From Gemmataceae bacterium (GTDB taxonomy: Bacteria > Planctomycetota > Planctomycetia > Gemmatales > Gemmataceae), in contig JALHPZ010000001.1 in NCBI GenBank assembly GCA_022842245.1, forward strand, positions 147,472 through 211,471: a stretch of DNA of 64,000 bases, given 5' to 3'. Position numbers and translations under genes: made by a program. Below are positions 1 to 7,512 of this stretch, in pieces. A model generated the notes under the pieces. That model had not been told where the DNA came from, did not search any database, and saw only the letters and a list, made by a program, of their open reading frames with translations. Positions within the stretch are counted from its first letter, which is position 1; each line of letters opens with the position of its first letter.

Positions 1-729
1 GACGTGACGCTGCAACTCGGCCAGACGCAGGAGGCCCGCGACTTCTACCAGAAGAGCCTCGCGGTGGCTCAGCGATTGGCCGACGCCGACCCCAGGAACG
101 CCCAGGCCCAACGCGACCTCAGCATCAGCTTCGACAAACTCGGCGACGTGACGCTGCAACTCGGCCAGACGCAGGAGGCCCGCGACTTCTACCAGAAGAG
201 CCTCGCGGTGGCTCAGCGATTGGCCGACGCCGACCCCAGGAACGCCCAGGCCCAACGCGACCTTAGCGTCTGCTTCGACAACCTCGGCGACGTGACGCTT
301 CAACTCGGCCAGACGAACGAGGCCCGCGACTTCTACCAGAAGAGCCTCGCGGTGGCTCAGCGATTGGCCGATGCCGACCCCAGGAACGCCCAGGCCCAAC
401 GCGACCTCAGCATCAGCTACAACAAACTCGGTGACGTGACGCTCCAACTTGGCCAGACGAACGAGGCCCGCGACTTCTACCAGAAGAGCCTCGCGGAGCG
501 TCAGCGCTTGGCCGATGCCGACCCCAAGAACGCACAAGCCCAACGCGATTTGAGCATTTCCTATCGTAAAATTGGCATGGTACACGAACGGGAATCACGG
601 TTCGACGAAGCGATAAAGTATTTCGAAGCGGCGGAAAAACTCGCAACCGGCTACAGTAAACCCGGTTACTTTGATGACGATTTGTCAATGATTCGAGCGA
701 AGATCCGGGCGTGCCGAGATGCAATGTAG
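1..729 (+). CDS. TPR-repeat protein, N terminus outside window
   Basis: The frame is open from the first base and ends at TAG 727-729, so only the C-terminal 242 residues are present. It consists of tandem 48-residue units starting at bases 1, 145, 289 and 433, each with GDVTLQLGQT, EARDFYQKSL and ADADPRNAQAQRDLS, followed by one divergent unit (KIGMVHERESRFDEAIKYF). The length, periodicity and A/Y/L pattern fit tetratricopeptide-type helical repeats, which act as protein-interaction scaffolds. The units are almost identical at DNA level, which points to recent duplication. In planctomycetes such tails often sit on Ser/Thr kinases or caspase-like proteins; the missing N terminus prevents a choice. 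Confidence 0.85.
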   Translation, partial: DVTLQLGQTQEARDFYQKSLAVAQRLADADPRNAQAQRDLSISFDKLGDVTLQLGQTQEARDFYQKSLAVAQRLADADPRNAQAQRDLSVCFDNLGDVTLQLGQTNEARDFYQKSLAVAQRLADADPRNAQAQRDLSISYNKLGDVTLQLGQTNEARDFYQKSLAERQRLADADPKNAQAQRDLSISYRKIGMVHERESRFDEAIKYFEAAEKLATGYSKPGYFDDDLSMIRAKIRACRDAM

Positions 730-820
730 TAACCGCCGCCCTACTCCAGCAAACGCCACGGCTCTCTGAACGGGGCGGCCTTCGGCCGCGCGGCCATCGA
801 ACTTGCAGCGCCCGGAAATC

Positions 821-2077
821 TCACTCCCGCATCAGGATGTCGGGCACGTCGATGTATTGCTCGCGCAGCTTGACGCGCTTGAACGGCCAGACCTCCGGAG
901 GGGTCGCGGGCATCGATGAGTACTGATCAACGATGACGGTGTCGACGATGGCGGCCTGGCCGATCTTCGTCTGCCAGACCAATGGCCAGCCGAGCGCGAA
1001 CTTTTCGTCCTGCCCCGCTTTGCGCAGCTCCTCGACGGGGAAACGCCCGGCCCCGTAGCCCGGCTGCGAAAAGCGCCATTCGTATTCGTGCGGCGTATCG
1101 ATGACGAGCTTGCGGGCGGCCTCGGTGGCGCTGCCGACCGTCTCGCCCGGCACGCTCATGGCGCGGAAGATCGCGGCCATCTTGGCGGCGAGGTCGAACT
1201 CCTGGCGGAGTTTGTCGTTCGGCGGGCCGAAGCAGACGGTGCGGCCGACCGTGACGTACAACCCGTCGCGGCAACCGGTCGCCTGGAGGTAGCAGGTCGT
1301 TTCCACCGGGGTTTCGGTGAAGCCCGCGCGGCGGAAGCGGCGGGCGCGCTCGTCGGCGGCGATGCTGATGGCGGTGGCCTCCACGCCGTGGCGGTAGAGG
1401 CGGTGCGCGAGGTGGCCGGCGATCTCGCGTTCGGATTCGCCGCGCTCGAGGCTGCGCGCGGTGGCTTCGACGGCGTGGACGACGGCGCGGCCGAGGCCGT
1501 GGTAGAGCGCCTGTTCGTAGTCGGTGAGCGGGCGGAGCTCGAGGCGCAGCCGGTCGTTGACGAGCGGCATGTTGGGGAAGGGGCGGTCGGTGGCGAAGCG
1601 TTTGCCGGCGACGAGTTCGCCCAGGAGGACGGCGCGGCCGATGCTCCACTGCCATTCCTTGAGCTGGAATCCGAGGCCGTCGAGTTCCTCGTCGAAGAGT
1701 CGGGGGGCGTCGATGTTGCTGGCGAGGAGCCAGCGTTGGCGGCCGTTGGTGTAGATGCCGGGGCGTTCGCCGTCGGCGATCAGGCCGCGTACATTCATGC
1801 CGCCGGTGAACCAGGCGACGTGCGCCGGCATGAGCAGAACGACGCCCTCGCATTCCATCTCTTCGAGCAACTGGGCGACCTTGATCTGTTTCGCGTCGAT
1901 GTCGGCGCGGCGCTTGGCGACCGTCGGGTCCAGCCCATCGGTCAATCGCGAGGAATGGTCGAACGATTCGGGCAGCTCGAGGTAGACGCTCGTTTGCGAT
2001 CCGGTGTCTTCCGAACCGGAAAAGATCGACGTTTCGTCGTCGTCGAGATCGGAGGGTGCGGGAACGGGTTCGGTCAT
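821..2077 (-). CDS. M24 (aminopeptidase P-like) family protein, probably catalytically inactive
   Basis: The 418-residue protein has the two-part layout of creatinase/aminopeptidase P proteins: an N-terminal half with VVLLMPAHVAWFTGGMNVRG, and a C-terminal pita-bread-like half with the segments TGCRDGLYVTVGRTVCFGPP and QPGYGAGRFPVEE. Active M24 enzymes carry two Asp residues, a His in a GHG(I/V)G motif and two Glu as metal ligands. Here the GHG-type motif reads GYGAG and no Asp pair is seen in the preceding block, so the metal centre seems lost. The gene starts 10 bp after the stop of the gamma-carbonic-anhydrase-like gene and is probably co-transcribed with it. A substrate-binding or regulatory role is possible, but the family assignment is by motif layout only. 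Confidence 0.75.
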   Translation of the reverse strand: MTEPVPAPSDLDDDETSIFSGSEDTGSQTSVYLELPESFDHSSRLTDGLDPTVAKRRADIDAKQIKVAQLLEEMECEGVVLLMPAHVAWFTGGMNVRGLIADGERPGIYTNGRQRWLLASNIDAPRLFDEELDGLGFQLKEWQWSIGRAVLLGELVAGKRFATDRPFPNMPLVNDRLRLELRPLTDYEQALYHGLGRAVVHAVEATARSLERGESEREIAGHLAHRLYRHGVEATAISIAADERARRFRRAGFTETPVETTCYLQATGCRDGLYVTVGRTVCFGPPNDKLRQEFDLAAKMAAIFRAMSVPGETVGSATEAARKLVIDTPHEYEWRFSQPGYGAGRFPVEELRKAGQDEKFALGWPLVWQTKIGQAAIVDTVIVDQYSSMPATPPEVWPFKRVKLREQYIDVPDILMRE

Positions 2078-2087
2078 GGGCGGGCCT

Positions 2088-2588
2088 TCAGGTCAGGATC
2101 GCGAATTCGCCGTCGGCGTATTTCCGGGCGAGTTCGCGGTAGCGCAGGTTGATCGCGACCGTGCGGGCGATTTCCTCGGCCGTCGCGGCGCGAACGACCT
2201 TGCCGGGCATCCCCATCACAACGGAGCGCGGCGGCACCTTCATGCCGGGCGGCAGAACCGCGCCGGCGGCGATCAGGCACTCCTCGCCGACGTCCGTGCC
2301 GCCGAGCAGTTTCGCCCCGATGCCGACGAGCGTGCCGGCCCCGACGCGGATGCCATGCAGCACCGCCGAGTGCCCGACCACCACGTTCGGCTCGATCACA
2401 TTCGGAAAGCCGAAGTCGCAATGCACGACGGCGTTGTCCTGGATGTTCGAGTATTCGCCGATGGTGATCGGCGCCACGTCGCCCCGGATACTGACGCCAG
2501 GCCAGAGGCTAACGCCGCGGCCGAGCGTCACGTCGGCCGTGACGACGGCGGTGTGAGCTAGATAGACTTCACCATGGCGTCGCATCAT
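2088..2588 (-). CDS. Gamma-class carbonic anhydrase / left-handed beta-helix hexapeptide protein
   Basis: The 166-residue protein shows hexapeptide repeats of the left-handed beta helix and the residues used by gamma carbonic anhydrases: the RGD turn (residues 35-37), QDNAVVH with His56, and VVGHSAVLHG with His73 and His78, the three expected metal ligands. Family members (YrdA/PaaY/CaiE group) are cytoplasmic trimers that hydrate CO2 or act as acyltransferase relatives. The C-terminal helix (EEIARTVAINLRYRELARKY) is typical of the group. It is the first gene of a likely two-gene operon with the M24-like gene and is divergent from the arginase-family gene across about 90 bp. The start is ATG at 2588 or the adjacent ATG at 2585. 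Confidence 0.88.
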   Translation of the reverse strand: MMRRHGEVYLAHTAVVTADVTLGRGVSLWPGVSIRGDVAPITIGEYSNIQDNAVVHCDFGFPNVIEPNVVVGHSAVLHGIRVGAGTLVGIGAKLLGGTDVGEECLIAAGAVLPPGMKVPPRSVVMGMPGKVVRAATAEEIARTVAINLRYRELARKYADGEFAILT

Positions 2589-2675
2589 CGGGGCGCGTTC
2601 CTTTCGATCCCGGCATCATATCCTAACGCCGTCGCGCTTCCCACCCTTCCCGTCCGCTCCGGTACCGCTTGCCCG

Positions 2676-3488
2676 ATGCGAACCACCGCCATCGTCTTCC
2701 CATTCGATTCGTTCGGCAATTCCGGCACCGGTGCCGGAGCCGAGCTGCTCGCGGACGCGCTCCGGGAAGTCGTCGACGACACGGCCGAGGAGACGAGACC
2801 CGTGCGGGCGCACGCCTACGCCGGCAAACTGAAGATCAAGGAACACCGCTTCGATACGATGGAGTCGCTTGCCGACTGGAAGGCGACCGGCCGACAGGCG
2901 GCGAAGAAGGCCCTCGCGGCCGGCGATTTCCTGCTCTGGCTCGGCGGCAACCACCTGAGCGCCCTGCCGCTGCTGGAGGAACTTGCCCCCGACACGCTCG
3001 TCGTCCAGTTCGATGCTCACCTGGACATCTACAACCTACACGACTGCACGCCGGAACAGTGCCACGGGAACTTCCTGCTGCACGCAGAGCGGTTGCCGCG
3101 GATTGTGAACGTCGGCAGCCGGGACCTGTTCCTGACGGCGAAGCACGTCGGGAAGACGTTCGAAGCGGTTTACGCCACGGACCGGATCGCGGCGGACCTC
3201 GACGGCGTGGCGAGGGAACTGAAGGAACTCGCGGCCGGCGCGCCGCGGGTCTGGATCGACCTGGATGCGGACGCGTTCGATCCGGCGTTCCTGCCGGGCG
3301 TGTGCGAGCCGATGCCGTTCGGCCTGTCGCCACCGCAGGTGCTGGCGCTCGTGCAGGCGATCGGCTTCGAGAAGCTGGCGGGGCTGTCGGTCAGCGAGTT
3401 CGCCCCCGGCCGCGATGTGCGGGACGCGAGCCTTCAGTTGTTGGGCTGGCTGCTGGAGTGGGTGCTGGGAATGCGATCCGGGGCATGA
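2676..3488 (+). CDS. Arginase/agmatinase/formiminoglutamase family hydrolase
   Basis: The 270-residue protein carries the ureohydrolase manganese motifs: GGNH at residues 90-93 (usually GGDH), DAHLD at 113-117, and DLDADAFDP around residues 195-203. The family hydrolyses guanidino or formimino groups, releasing urea or formamide, with a binuclear Mn centre. I chose ATG 2676 because the longer frame from 2574 would run into the divergent gene and its extra N terminus has no family character. GGDH changed to GGNH leaves the His ligand but changes its neighbour. The substrate cannot be told from sequence. The 3' end overlaps the tail of the opposite-strand phosphatase-like gene by 55 bp. Confidence 0.85.
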   Translation: MRTTAIVFPFDSFGNSGTGAGAELLADALREVVDDTAEETRPVRAHAYAGKLKIKEHRFDTMESLADWKATGRQAAKKALAAGDFLLWLGGNHLSALPLLEELAPDTLVVQFDAHLDIYNLHDCTPEQCHGNFLLHAERLPRIVNVGSRDLFLTAKHVGKTFEAVYATDRIAADLDGVARELKELAAGAPRVWIDLDADAFDPAFLPGVCEPMPFGLSPPQVLALVQAIGFEKLAGLSVSEFAPGRDVRDASLQLLGWLLEWVLGMRSGA

Positions 3489-3916
3489 GGCTCGATCTGC
3501 GAACCTGACATTACCTGTTGAATTTGCCCGAATAATCGTGGCGAGACGTCTGCAGGCCCGGAGTCCGTGACTTCGATCAAGACATCGCGGAACGGTCGTT
3601 TCTCGTGATTCGCAATTCCGCCGGCCGAGATGCAAACCGACCGACTCATTCCCGCCGAGCAGCAGACGAGCGTAGGAATGCCAACCCGCAACAGCGTGGC
3701 AACCGACTCGACCGCCAATCGAAGTAGCCAAGCCGGATTGTCGCCACCGTCGGAGAGCGGAAACCGAAAGCGAACCAACTCGCGCGGCAGTCCGGCGAAG
3801 GGCTCGTTATCGGCCAGTTCGATGATCGCCTCGATGCCGGCATCCATAATGGCGCGGGCGTCGCAAAGGTCGCCGACGTGGCCGATCCAAAGAGGACGAT
3901 GCGAAATCTGCCGCAT
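3434..3916 (-). CDS. Dual-specificity/tyrosine phosphatase-like protein with altered P-loop
   Basis: This 160-residue protein looks like a small cysteine phosphatase. It has WIGHVGDLCDA at the N terminus, a possible general-acid loop (FPLSDGGDN) and the P-loop CCSAGMSRS, in which Cys86-X5-Arg92 is intact. The residue before the nucleophilic Cys, normally His, is Cys85. The start ATG 3916 was preferred over the upstream ATG 3994 because family similarity begins at MRQISHRPLW. The gene is divergent from the toxin-antitoxin pair and overlaps the arginase-family gene tail-to-tail. Whether the His to Cys change weakens activity is unknown. Confidence 0.7.
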   Translation of the reverse strand: MRQISHRPLWIGHVGDLCDARAIMDAGIEAIIELADNEPFAGLPRELVRFRFPLSDGGDNPAWLLRLAVESVATLLRVGIPTLVCCSAGMSRSVCISAGGIANHEKRPFRDVLIEVTDSGPADVSPRLFGQIQQVMSGSQIEPHAPDRIPSTHSSSQPNN

Positions 3917-3984
3917 TGGCACCCGCCCTGTGACCGACTCGATGAGATACAATATCGGAGAATCGCAGTGGGAGGGAATCGGAC

Positions 3985-4215
3985 ATGACCGCACCCAGCG
4001 TCGAAGCTCGAGGACAATTGCTCGAAATCATTCGCGGGTTGCGTCCGGGCGAAGAGGTTGTCGTCACGGAAAGCGGCACGCCGGTGGCGCATGTGAAGAA
4101 GGCCGAGGCCCCGACCAAGCGACCGCCGCGATCACCGGGGCTTGCGAAAGGAATGCTCGAGATCGTTTCCGATGACGACGAGCATCTGAAGGATTTCGCG
4201 GAGTACATGGAATGA
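3985..4215 (+). CDS. Antitoxin of type II TA module (Phd/YefM-like)
   Basis: The 76-residue protein begins with a Phd/YefM-type DNA-binding fold signature (LLEIIRGLRPGEEVVVTESG then PVAHV) and ends in a basic, proline-rich tail that would wrap the toxin. A purine-rich ribosome site (GGGAGGG) lies about 10 bases before ATG 3985. Its stop overlaps the toxin start as ATGA (4212-4215), the usual coupling in such modules. It should neutralise the downstream PIN toxin and autoregulate the operon. Assignment rests on size, fold pattern and partner. Confidence 0.85.
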   Translation: MTAPSVEARGQLLEIIRGLRPGEEVVVTESGTPVAHVKKAEAPTKRPPRSPGLAKGMLEIVSDDDEHLKDFAEYME

Positions 4216-4598
4216 GGATGCTGCTGGATACCCACGCGTTTCTCTGGTTCATACTCAACGAACCGCAGCTCAGTCCAGCGGCCCGCACCGCGATCATCGA
4301 TCCCACAAACGATGTCGAAATCAGCCCTGCAACGTATTGGGAAATCGCCATCAAAATTCGAACCGGCAAATATTCCCTGCCCGGACCCTACGAATCATTC
4401 ATCGCGGGTCAAATTCGGGCCAACTACTTCGACATCCTGCCCGTGGAAGTTCGGCACACCAGCCTCCTGACTTCACTTCCCTTCCATCACAGGGACCCGT
4501 TCGACCGGCTTCTTGTCGCACAGGCTCTCGTCGAAGCAATCCCCATCGTCAGCGCAGATGCCGACCTTGATCCGTACGGCGTGAATCGCCTTTGGTAG
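4212..4598 (+). CDS. PIN-domain toxin (VapC-like ribonuclease)
   Basis: The 128-residue protein is a single PIN domain. The acidic metal-binding residues are visible: Asp in MLLDTHAFLW at the N terminus, Glu in YWEIAIK in the middle, and Asp residues in HHRDPFDRLLVAQA and VSADADL towards the C terminus. PIN toxins are Mg-dependent endoribonucleases, often cutting tRNA or rRNA. Translation is coupled to the antitoxin by a 4-base overlap. All expected acidic residues are present, so the module looks intact. It stands alone, without an adjacent mobile element. Confidence 0.9.
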   Translation: MRMLLDTHAFLWFILNEPQLSPAARTAIIDPTNDVEISPATYWEIAIKIRTGKYSLPGPYESFIAGQIRANYFDILPVEVRHTSLLTSLPFHHRDPFDRLLVAQALVEAIPIVSADADLDPYGVNRLW

Positions 4599-4643
4599 TC
4601 GCTCGCTCCATACCATCACCTTCATCCTCCCGGAGCCTCTCCC

Positions 4644-6089
4644 ATGATCCGGTCGCTGCTTGCACTCGCTCTTCTCGCGCTCCCGCTTTCGGCCGCCGAG
4701 AAGACCAATGTTCTCTTCATCGCCGTGGACGACCTGCGGCCGGCGCTCGGCTGCCTCGGCGATCCGGCCGCGAAGACGCCGAACATCGATAAGCTCGCTG
4801 CCGGCGGCACCGCCTTCCTGCGAGCCTACTGCCAGCAGGCGGTCTGCAGCCCGTCGCGGTCGTCGCTGCTGACCGGCTGCCGGCCGGACACCACCAAGGT
4901 GTACGACCTCGTCACGCACTTCCGCACCCACATCCCGAGCGTCGTCACGCTGCCGCAGCACTTCAAGCAGAACGGCTACCACGTCCGCGGCGTCGGCAAG
5001 ATCTATCACGGCGGTTACGACGATCCGCCGTCGTGGTCCGAGCCGTGGGAGCGGCCGAAGGGGTTCGGCTTCGGCCCGGCGGGGCAGAAGGAACTTGCGA
5101 AGGCGAAGGAGGAGGCGAAGACGAAGAACGAGGACGTGACGAGAGTGCGCGGCCTGCCGACCGAAGCACCGGAAGTCGACGACGAATACCTCAACGACGG
5201 TGCCGTGGCCAAACGGGCGATCGAACTGCTGCGGGCGAACAAGGAGAAGGGACAACCGTTCTTCCTCGCGGTCGGGTTCCTGAAGCCGCACCTGCCGTTC
5301 GTCGCGCCGAAGAAGTATTGGGACATGCAAGACGTCTCGAAGCTGCCGAAGCCCGGCCCGGCGGAACGACCCAAGGATGCGCCGGCGTTCGCGCCGCAGA
5401 ACGGCGGAGAACTCCGTGCCTATATCGATATGCCGAAGTCCGGCCCGATCCCGGACGCCGACGCCAAGAAACTCGTCCACGGCTACTACGCCGCCGTCAG
5501 CTACATGGACGCGCAGGTCGGCAAGGTCCTCGACGAACTGAAGGCGCTCGGCCTCGACGGCAACACCGTCGTCGTCCTCTGGGGCGATCACGGCTGGCAC
5601 CTCGGCGACCACGGCATGTGGTGCAAGCACACGAACTATGAGAAGGCGACCCGGGCCGCGCTCGTCGTCCGTGCGCCGAAGCAGAAGGCGAAGGATCGGC
5701 GCAACCGGTCGCTCGTCGAGTTCGTGGACATCTACCCGACGCTCGCGGAACTCTGCGGGCTGCCGAAACCGGCGCACCTCGAAGGCCATAGCTTCGCGAA
5801 ACTGCTCGACGATCCGAACGCGAAGGGAAAGGCCGCCGCATTCAGCCAGTACCCGCGCGGCAGCAAGGAGACCGGCCCCTTGATGGGCTACGCGATGAAG
5901 ACCGACCGCTATCGCTACGTGGAGTGGCGCGACCGCAAGACCGGCGCGGTGAAGGCGAAGGAACTATACGACCACGACGTCGACCCGAACGAGGACGTGA
6001 ACATTGCCGGGTCGCCGGGGGGCGGTGTGCTGCTGCAAAATCTGGAAACCCAGATGAAGGCGGGATGGAAAGGCGCGGCGCCCAAATAG
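4644..6089 (+). CDS. Sulfatase, iduronate-2-sulfatase-like, exported
   Basis: The 481-residue protein has a signal peptide (MIRSLLALALLALPLSAAE) and then the sulfatase fold. The metal-binding VDDLRP lies near residues 28-33. CSPSR at 68-72 contains the Cys that is converted to formylglycine in Cys-type sulfatases. The C-terminal metal and substrate region is WGDHGWHLGDHGMW. It should hydrolyse sulfate esters of polysaccharides in the periplasm or outside the cell, after maturation by a formylglycine-generating enzyme not present here. Planctomycetes carry many such genes. It is convergent with the DUF1501 gene, with 25 bp between the stops. Confidence 0.93.
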   Translation: MIRSLLALALLALPLSAAEKTNVLFIAVDDLRPALGCLGDPAAKTPNIDKLAAGGTAFLRAYCQQAVCSPSRSSLLTGCRPDTTKVYDLVTHFRTHIPSVVTLPQHFKQNGYHVRGVGKIYHGGYDDPPSWSEPWERPKGFGFGPAGQKELAKAKEEAKTKNEDVTRVRGLPTEAPEVDDEYLNDGAVAKRAIELLRANKEKGQPFFLAVGFLKPHLPFVAPKKYWDMQDVSKLPKPGPAERPKDAPAFAPQNGGELRAYIDMPKSGPIPDADAKKLVHGYYAAVSYMDAQVGKVLDELKALGLDGNTVVVLWGDHGWHLGDHGMWCKHTNYEKATRAALVVRAPKQKAKDRRNRSLVEFVDIYPTLAELCGLPKPAHLEGHSFAKLLDDPNAKGKAAAFSQYPRGSKETGPLMGYAMKTDRYRYVEWRDRKTGAVKAKELYDHDVDPNEDVNIAGSPGGGVLLQNLETQMKAGWKGAAPK

Positions 6090-6114
6090 CGCGAATCGCC
6101 TCGATGACATCGTT

Positions 6115-7512
6115 TCATGCCAGCAGGCCCTTCACCACTTCGCCGTGCACGTTCGTGAGTCGGCGGTGGATGCCGTTGTGGTAGAAGGTCAGCTTTTCGT
6201 GGTTCAGGCCGAGCAGGTGCAGGACGGTGGCGTGGAAGTCGTGCCAGGTGAGCGGGTGCTCGACGGCCTTCCAACCCACTTCATCCGTTGCGCCGAAGAC
6301 GGTACCTGGCTTGAGGCCCGCGCCGGCCATCCAGACGCTGAAGCCGTATTTGTTGTGGTCGCGGCCGGGGCCGACGATGTCCGGACCGGACTGCGCGAAG
6401 GGCGTGCGGCCGAACTCGGTGGTGAAGAGCACGAGCGTATCCTTCAACAATCCCGTCCGCTTCAGGTCCGCGAGCAACGCGGCGACGGGCTGGTCGATCA
6501 TCCCCGCTTCCAGCGTGTGGTTCTCCTTCACGCTTTCGTGGGCGTCCCAGCTGGCGCGGGGGCTGCCGGCGATCGGCCCGCCGGAGAAGAGTTGCACGAA
6601 GCGCACGCCCTTCTCCAGGAGCCGGCGTGCGAGCAGGCAGTTGCGGCCGAATTCGCGGGTCGCCGCGGCGTCGAGGCCGTAGAGCTCGCGCGATTCCTTC
6701 GTTTCCTTGGAAATGTCCGCGATGGCGGGCACGGCGAGCTGCATCCGTGCGGCCAGTTCGTAGCTGCGCATCCGCGCCGACAGCAGGTCGCCGGCGCCGG
6801 AACCCTTCGCATGAACTTCGTTCATCTTCTTCAAGAGTTCCCGGCCGTCGGCTTCGCCGGGCTGGGGTTCCTTCGGAAAGAGTTCGCGCACCGGCGACGG
6901 CCCGGGTTGGAAGAGCACCCCCTGATGCTCGGCCGGGAGAAAGCCGCTGGACCAGATGGAGGCGCCGCCGTTGGGTTGGCCGCGCGGGTCGGGCAGAACG
7001 ACATAGGCCGGGAGTTCGTCGGTTTCGCAGCCGAGGCCGTAGCTGGCCCAACTGCCGACGGAGGGGAAGCCGCTGAACTGGAAGCCGCTATTGCCGAGGT
7101 AGAGCGCGGGGGTGTGGTTTGCGGAGTCGGCCGTCATGGAGCGGATGACGGTGAGGTCGTCGGCGTGTTCGGCGATGTGCGGGAAGAGGTCCGAGACCAT
7201 CAGTCCGGACTTCCCGCGCGGTTTGAATTTCCAGTCGGGTTGCCGCAGCAGACCGAACTGGCCGAAAAAGGTGTCGGGCGTTTCCGTCGTGTCGAGCTTC
7301 TTGCCGTGGAGCTTCGTGAGTTTCGGTTTGTAGTCGAACGAATCGAGGTGGCTGAGGCCGCCGATGAGAGTGATGTGGACGACTCGCTTCGCCTTCGGGG
7401 CGAAGTGCGGCTTCGGCGCGCCGGTCGCGTCGCGGCCGAGCAGGTGCAGAAGCGCCGCCGTGCCGAGACCCGTGACGGCAAAGTTGTTGAACTCGCGACG
7501 GGAGAGCGTCAT
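6115..7512 (-). CDS. DUF1501 protein with Tat signal
   Basis: The 465-residue protein starts with a twin-arginine signal (SRREFNNFAVTGLG then a hydrophobic run) and continues with the DUF1501 pattern, including HITLIGGLSHLDSFDYKP, FPHIAEHADDLTVIRSM and TTEFGRTPFAQ. DUF1501 proteins are alkaline-phosphatase-superfamily-like exported proteins of unknown substrate that are abundant in planctomycetes. ATG 7512 overlaps the stop of the upstream PSD1 gene by four bases, so the two are translationally coupled. A longer open frame upstream (to 8394) is antisense-like read-through inside the neighbour and was rejected. Confidence 0.93.
   Translation of the reverse strand: MTLSRREFNNFAVTGLGTAALLHLLGRDATGAPKPHFAPKAKRVVHITLIGGLSHLDSFDYKPKLTKLHGKKLDTTETPDTFFGQFGLLRQPDWKFKPRGKSGLMVSDLFPHIAEHADDLTVIRSMTADSANHTPALYLGNSGFQFSGFPSVGSWASYGLGCETDELPAYVVLPDPRGQPNGGASIWSSGFLPAEHQGVLFQPGPSPVRELFPKEPQPGEADGRELLKKMNEVHAKGSGAGDLLSARMRSYELAARMQLAVPAIADISKETKESRELYGLDAAATREFGRNCLLARRLLEKGVRFVQLFSGGPIAGSPRASWDAHESVKENHTLEAGMIDQPVAALLADLKRTGLLKDTLVLFTTEFGRTPFAQSGPDIVGPGRDHNKYGFSVWMAGAGLKPGTVFGATDEVGWKAVEHPLTWHDFHATVLHLLGLNHEKLTFYHNGIHRRLTNVHGEVVKGLLA

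Noticed and set aside
775..789. Hairpin GCGGCC-TTC-GGCCGC after the TPR gene as a terminator
   Set aside because: It has a short stem and no T run on either strand.
1088..2152. Long open frames antisense to the M24-like gene (and similar ones opposite most genes)
   Set aside because: They follow from high GC content; translations are Arg/Ala/Gly-rich without family motifs.
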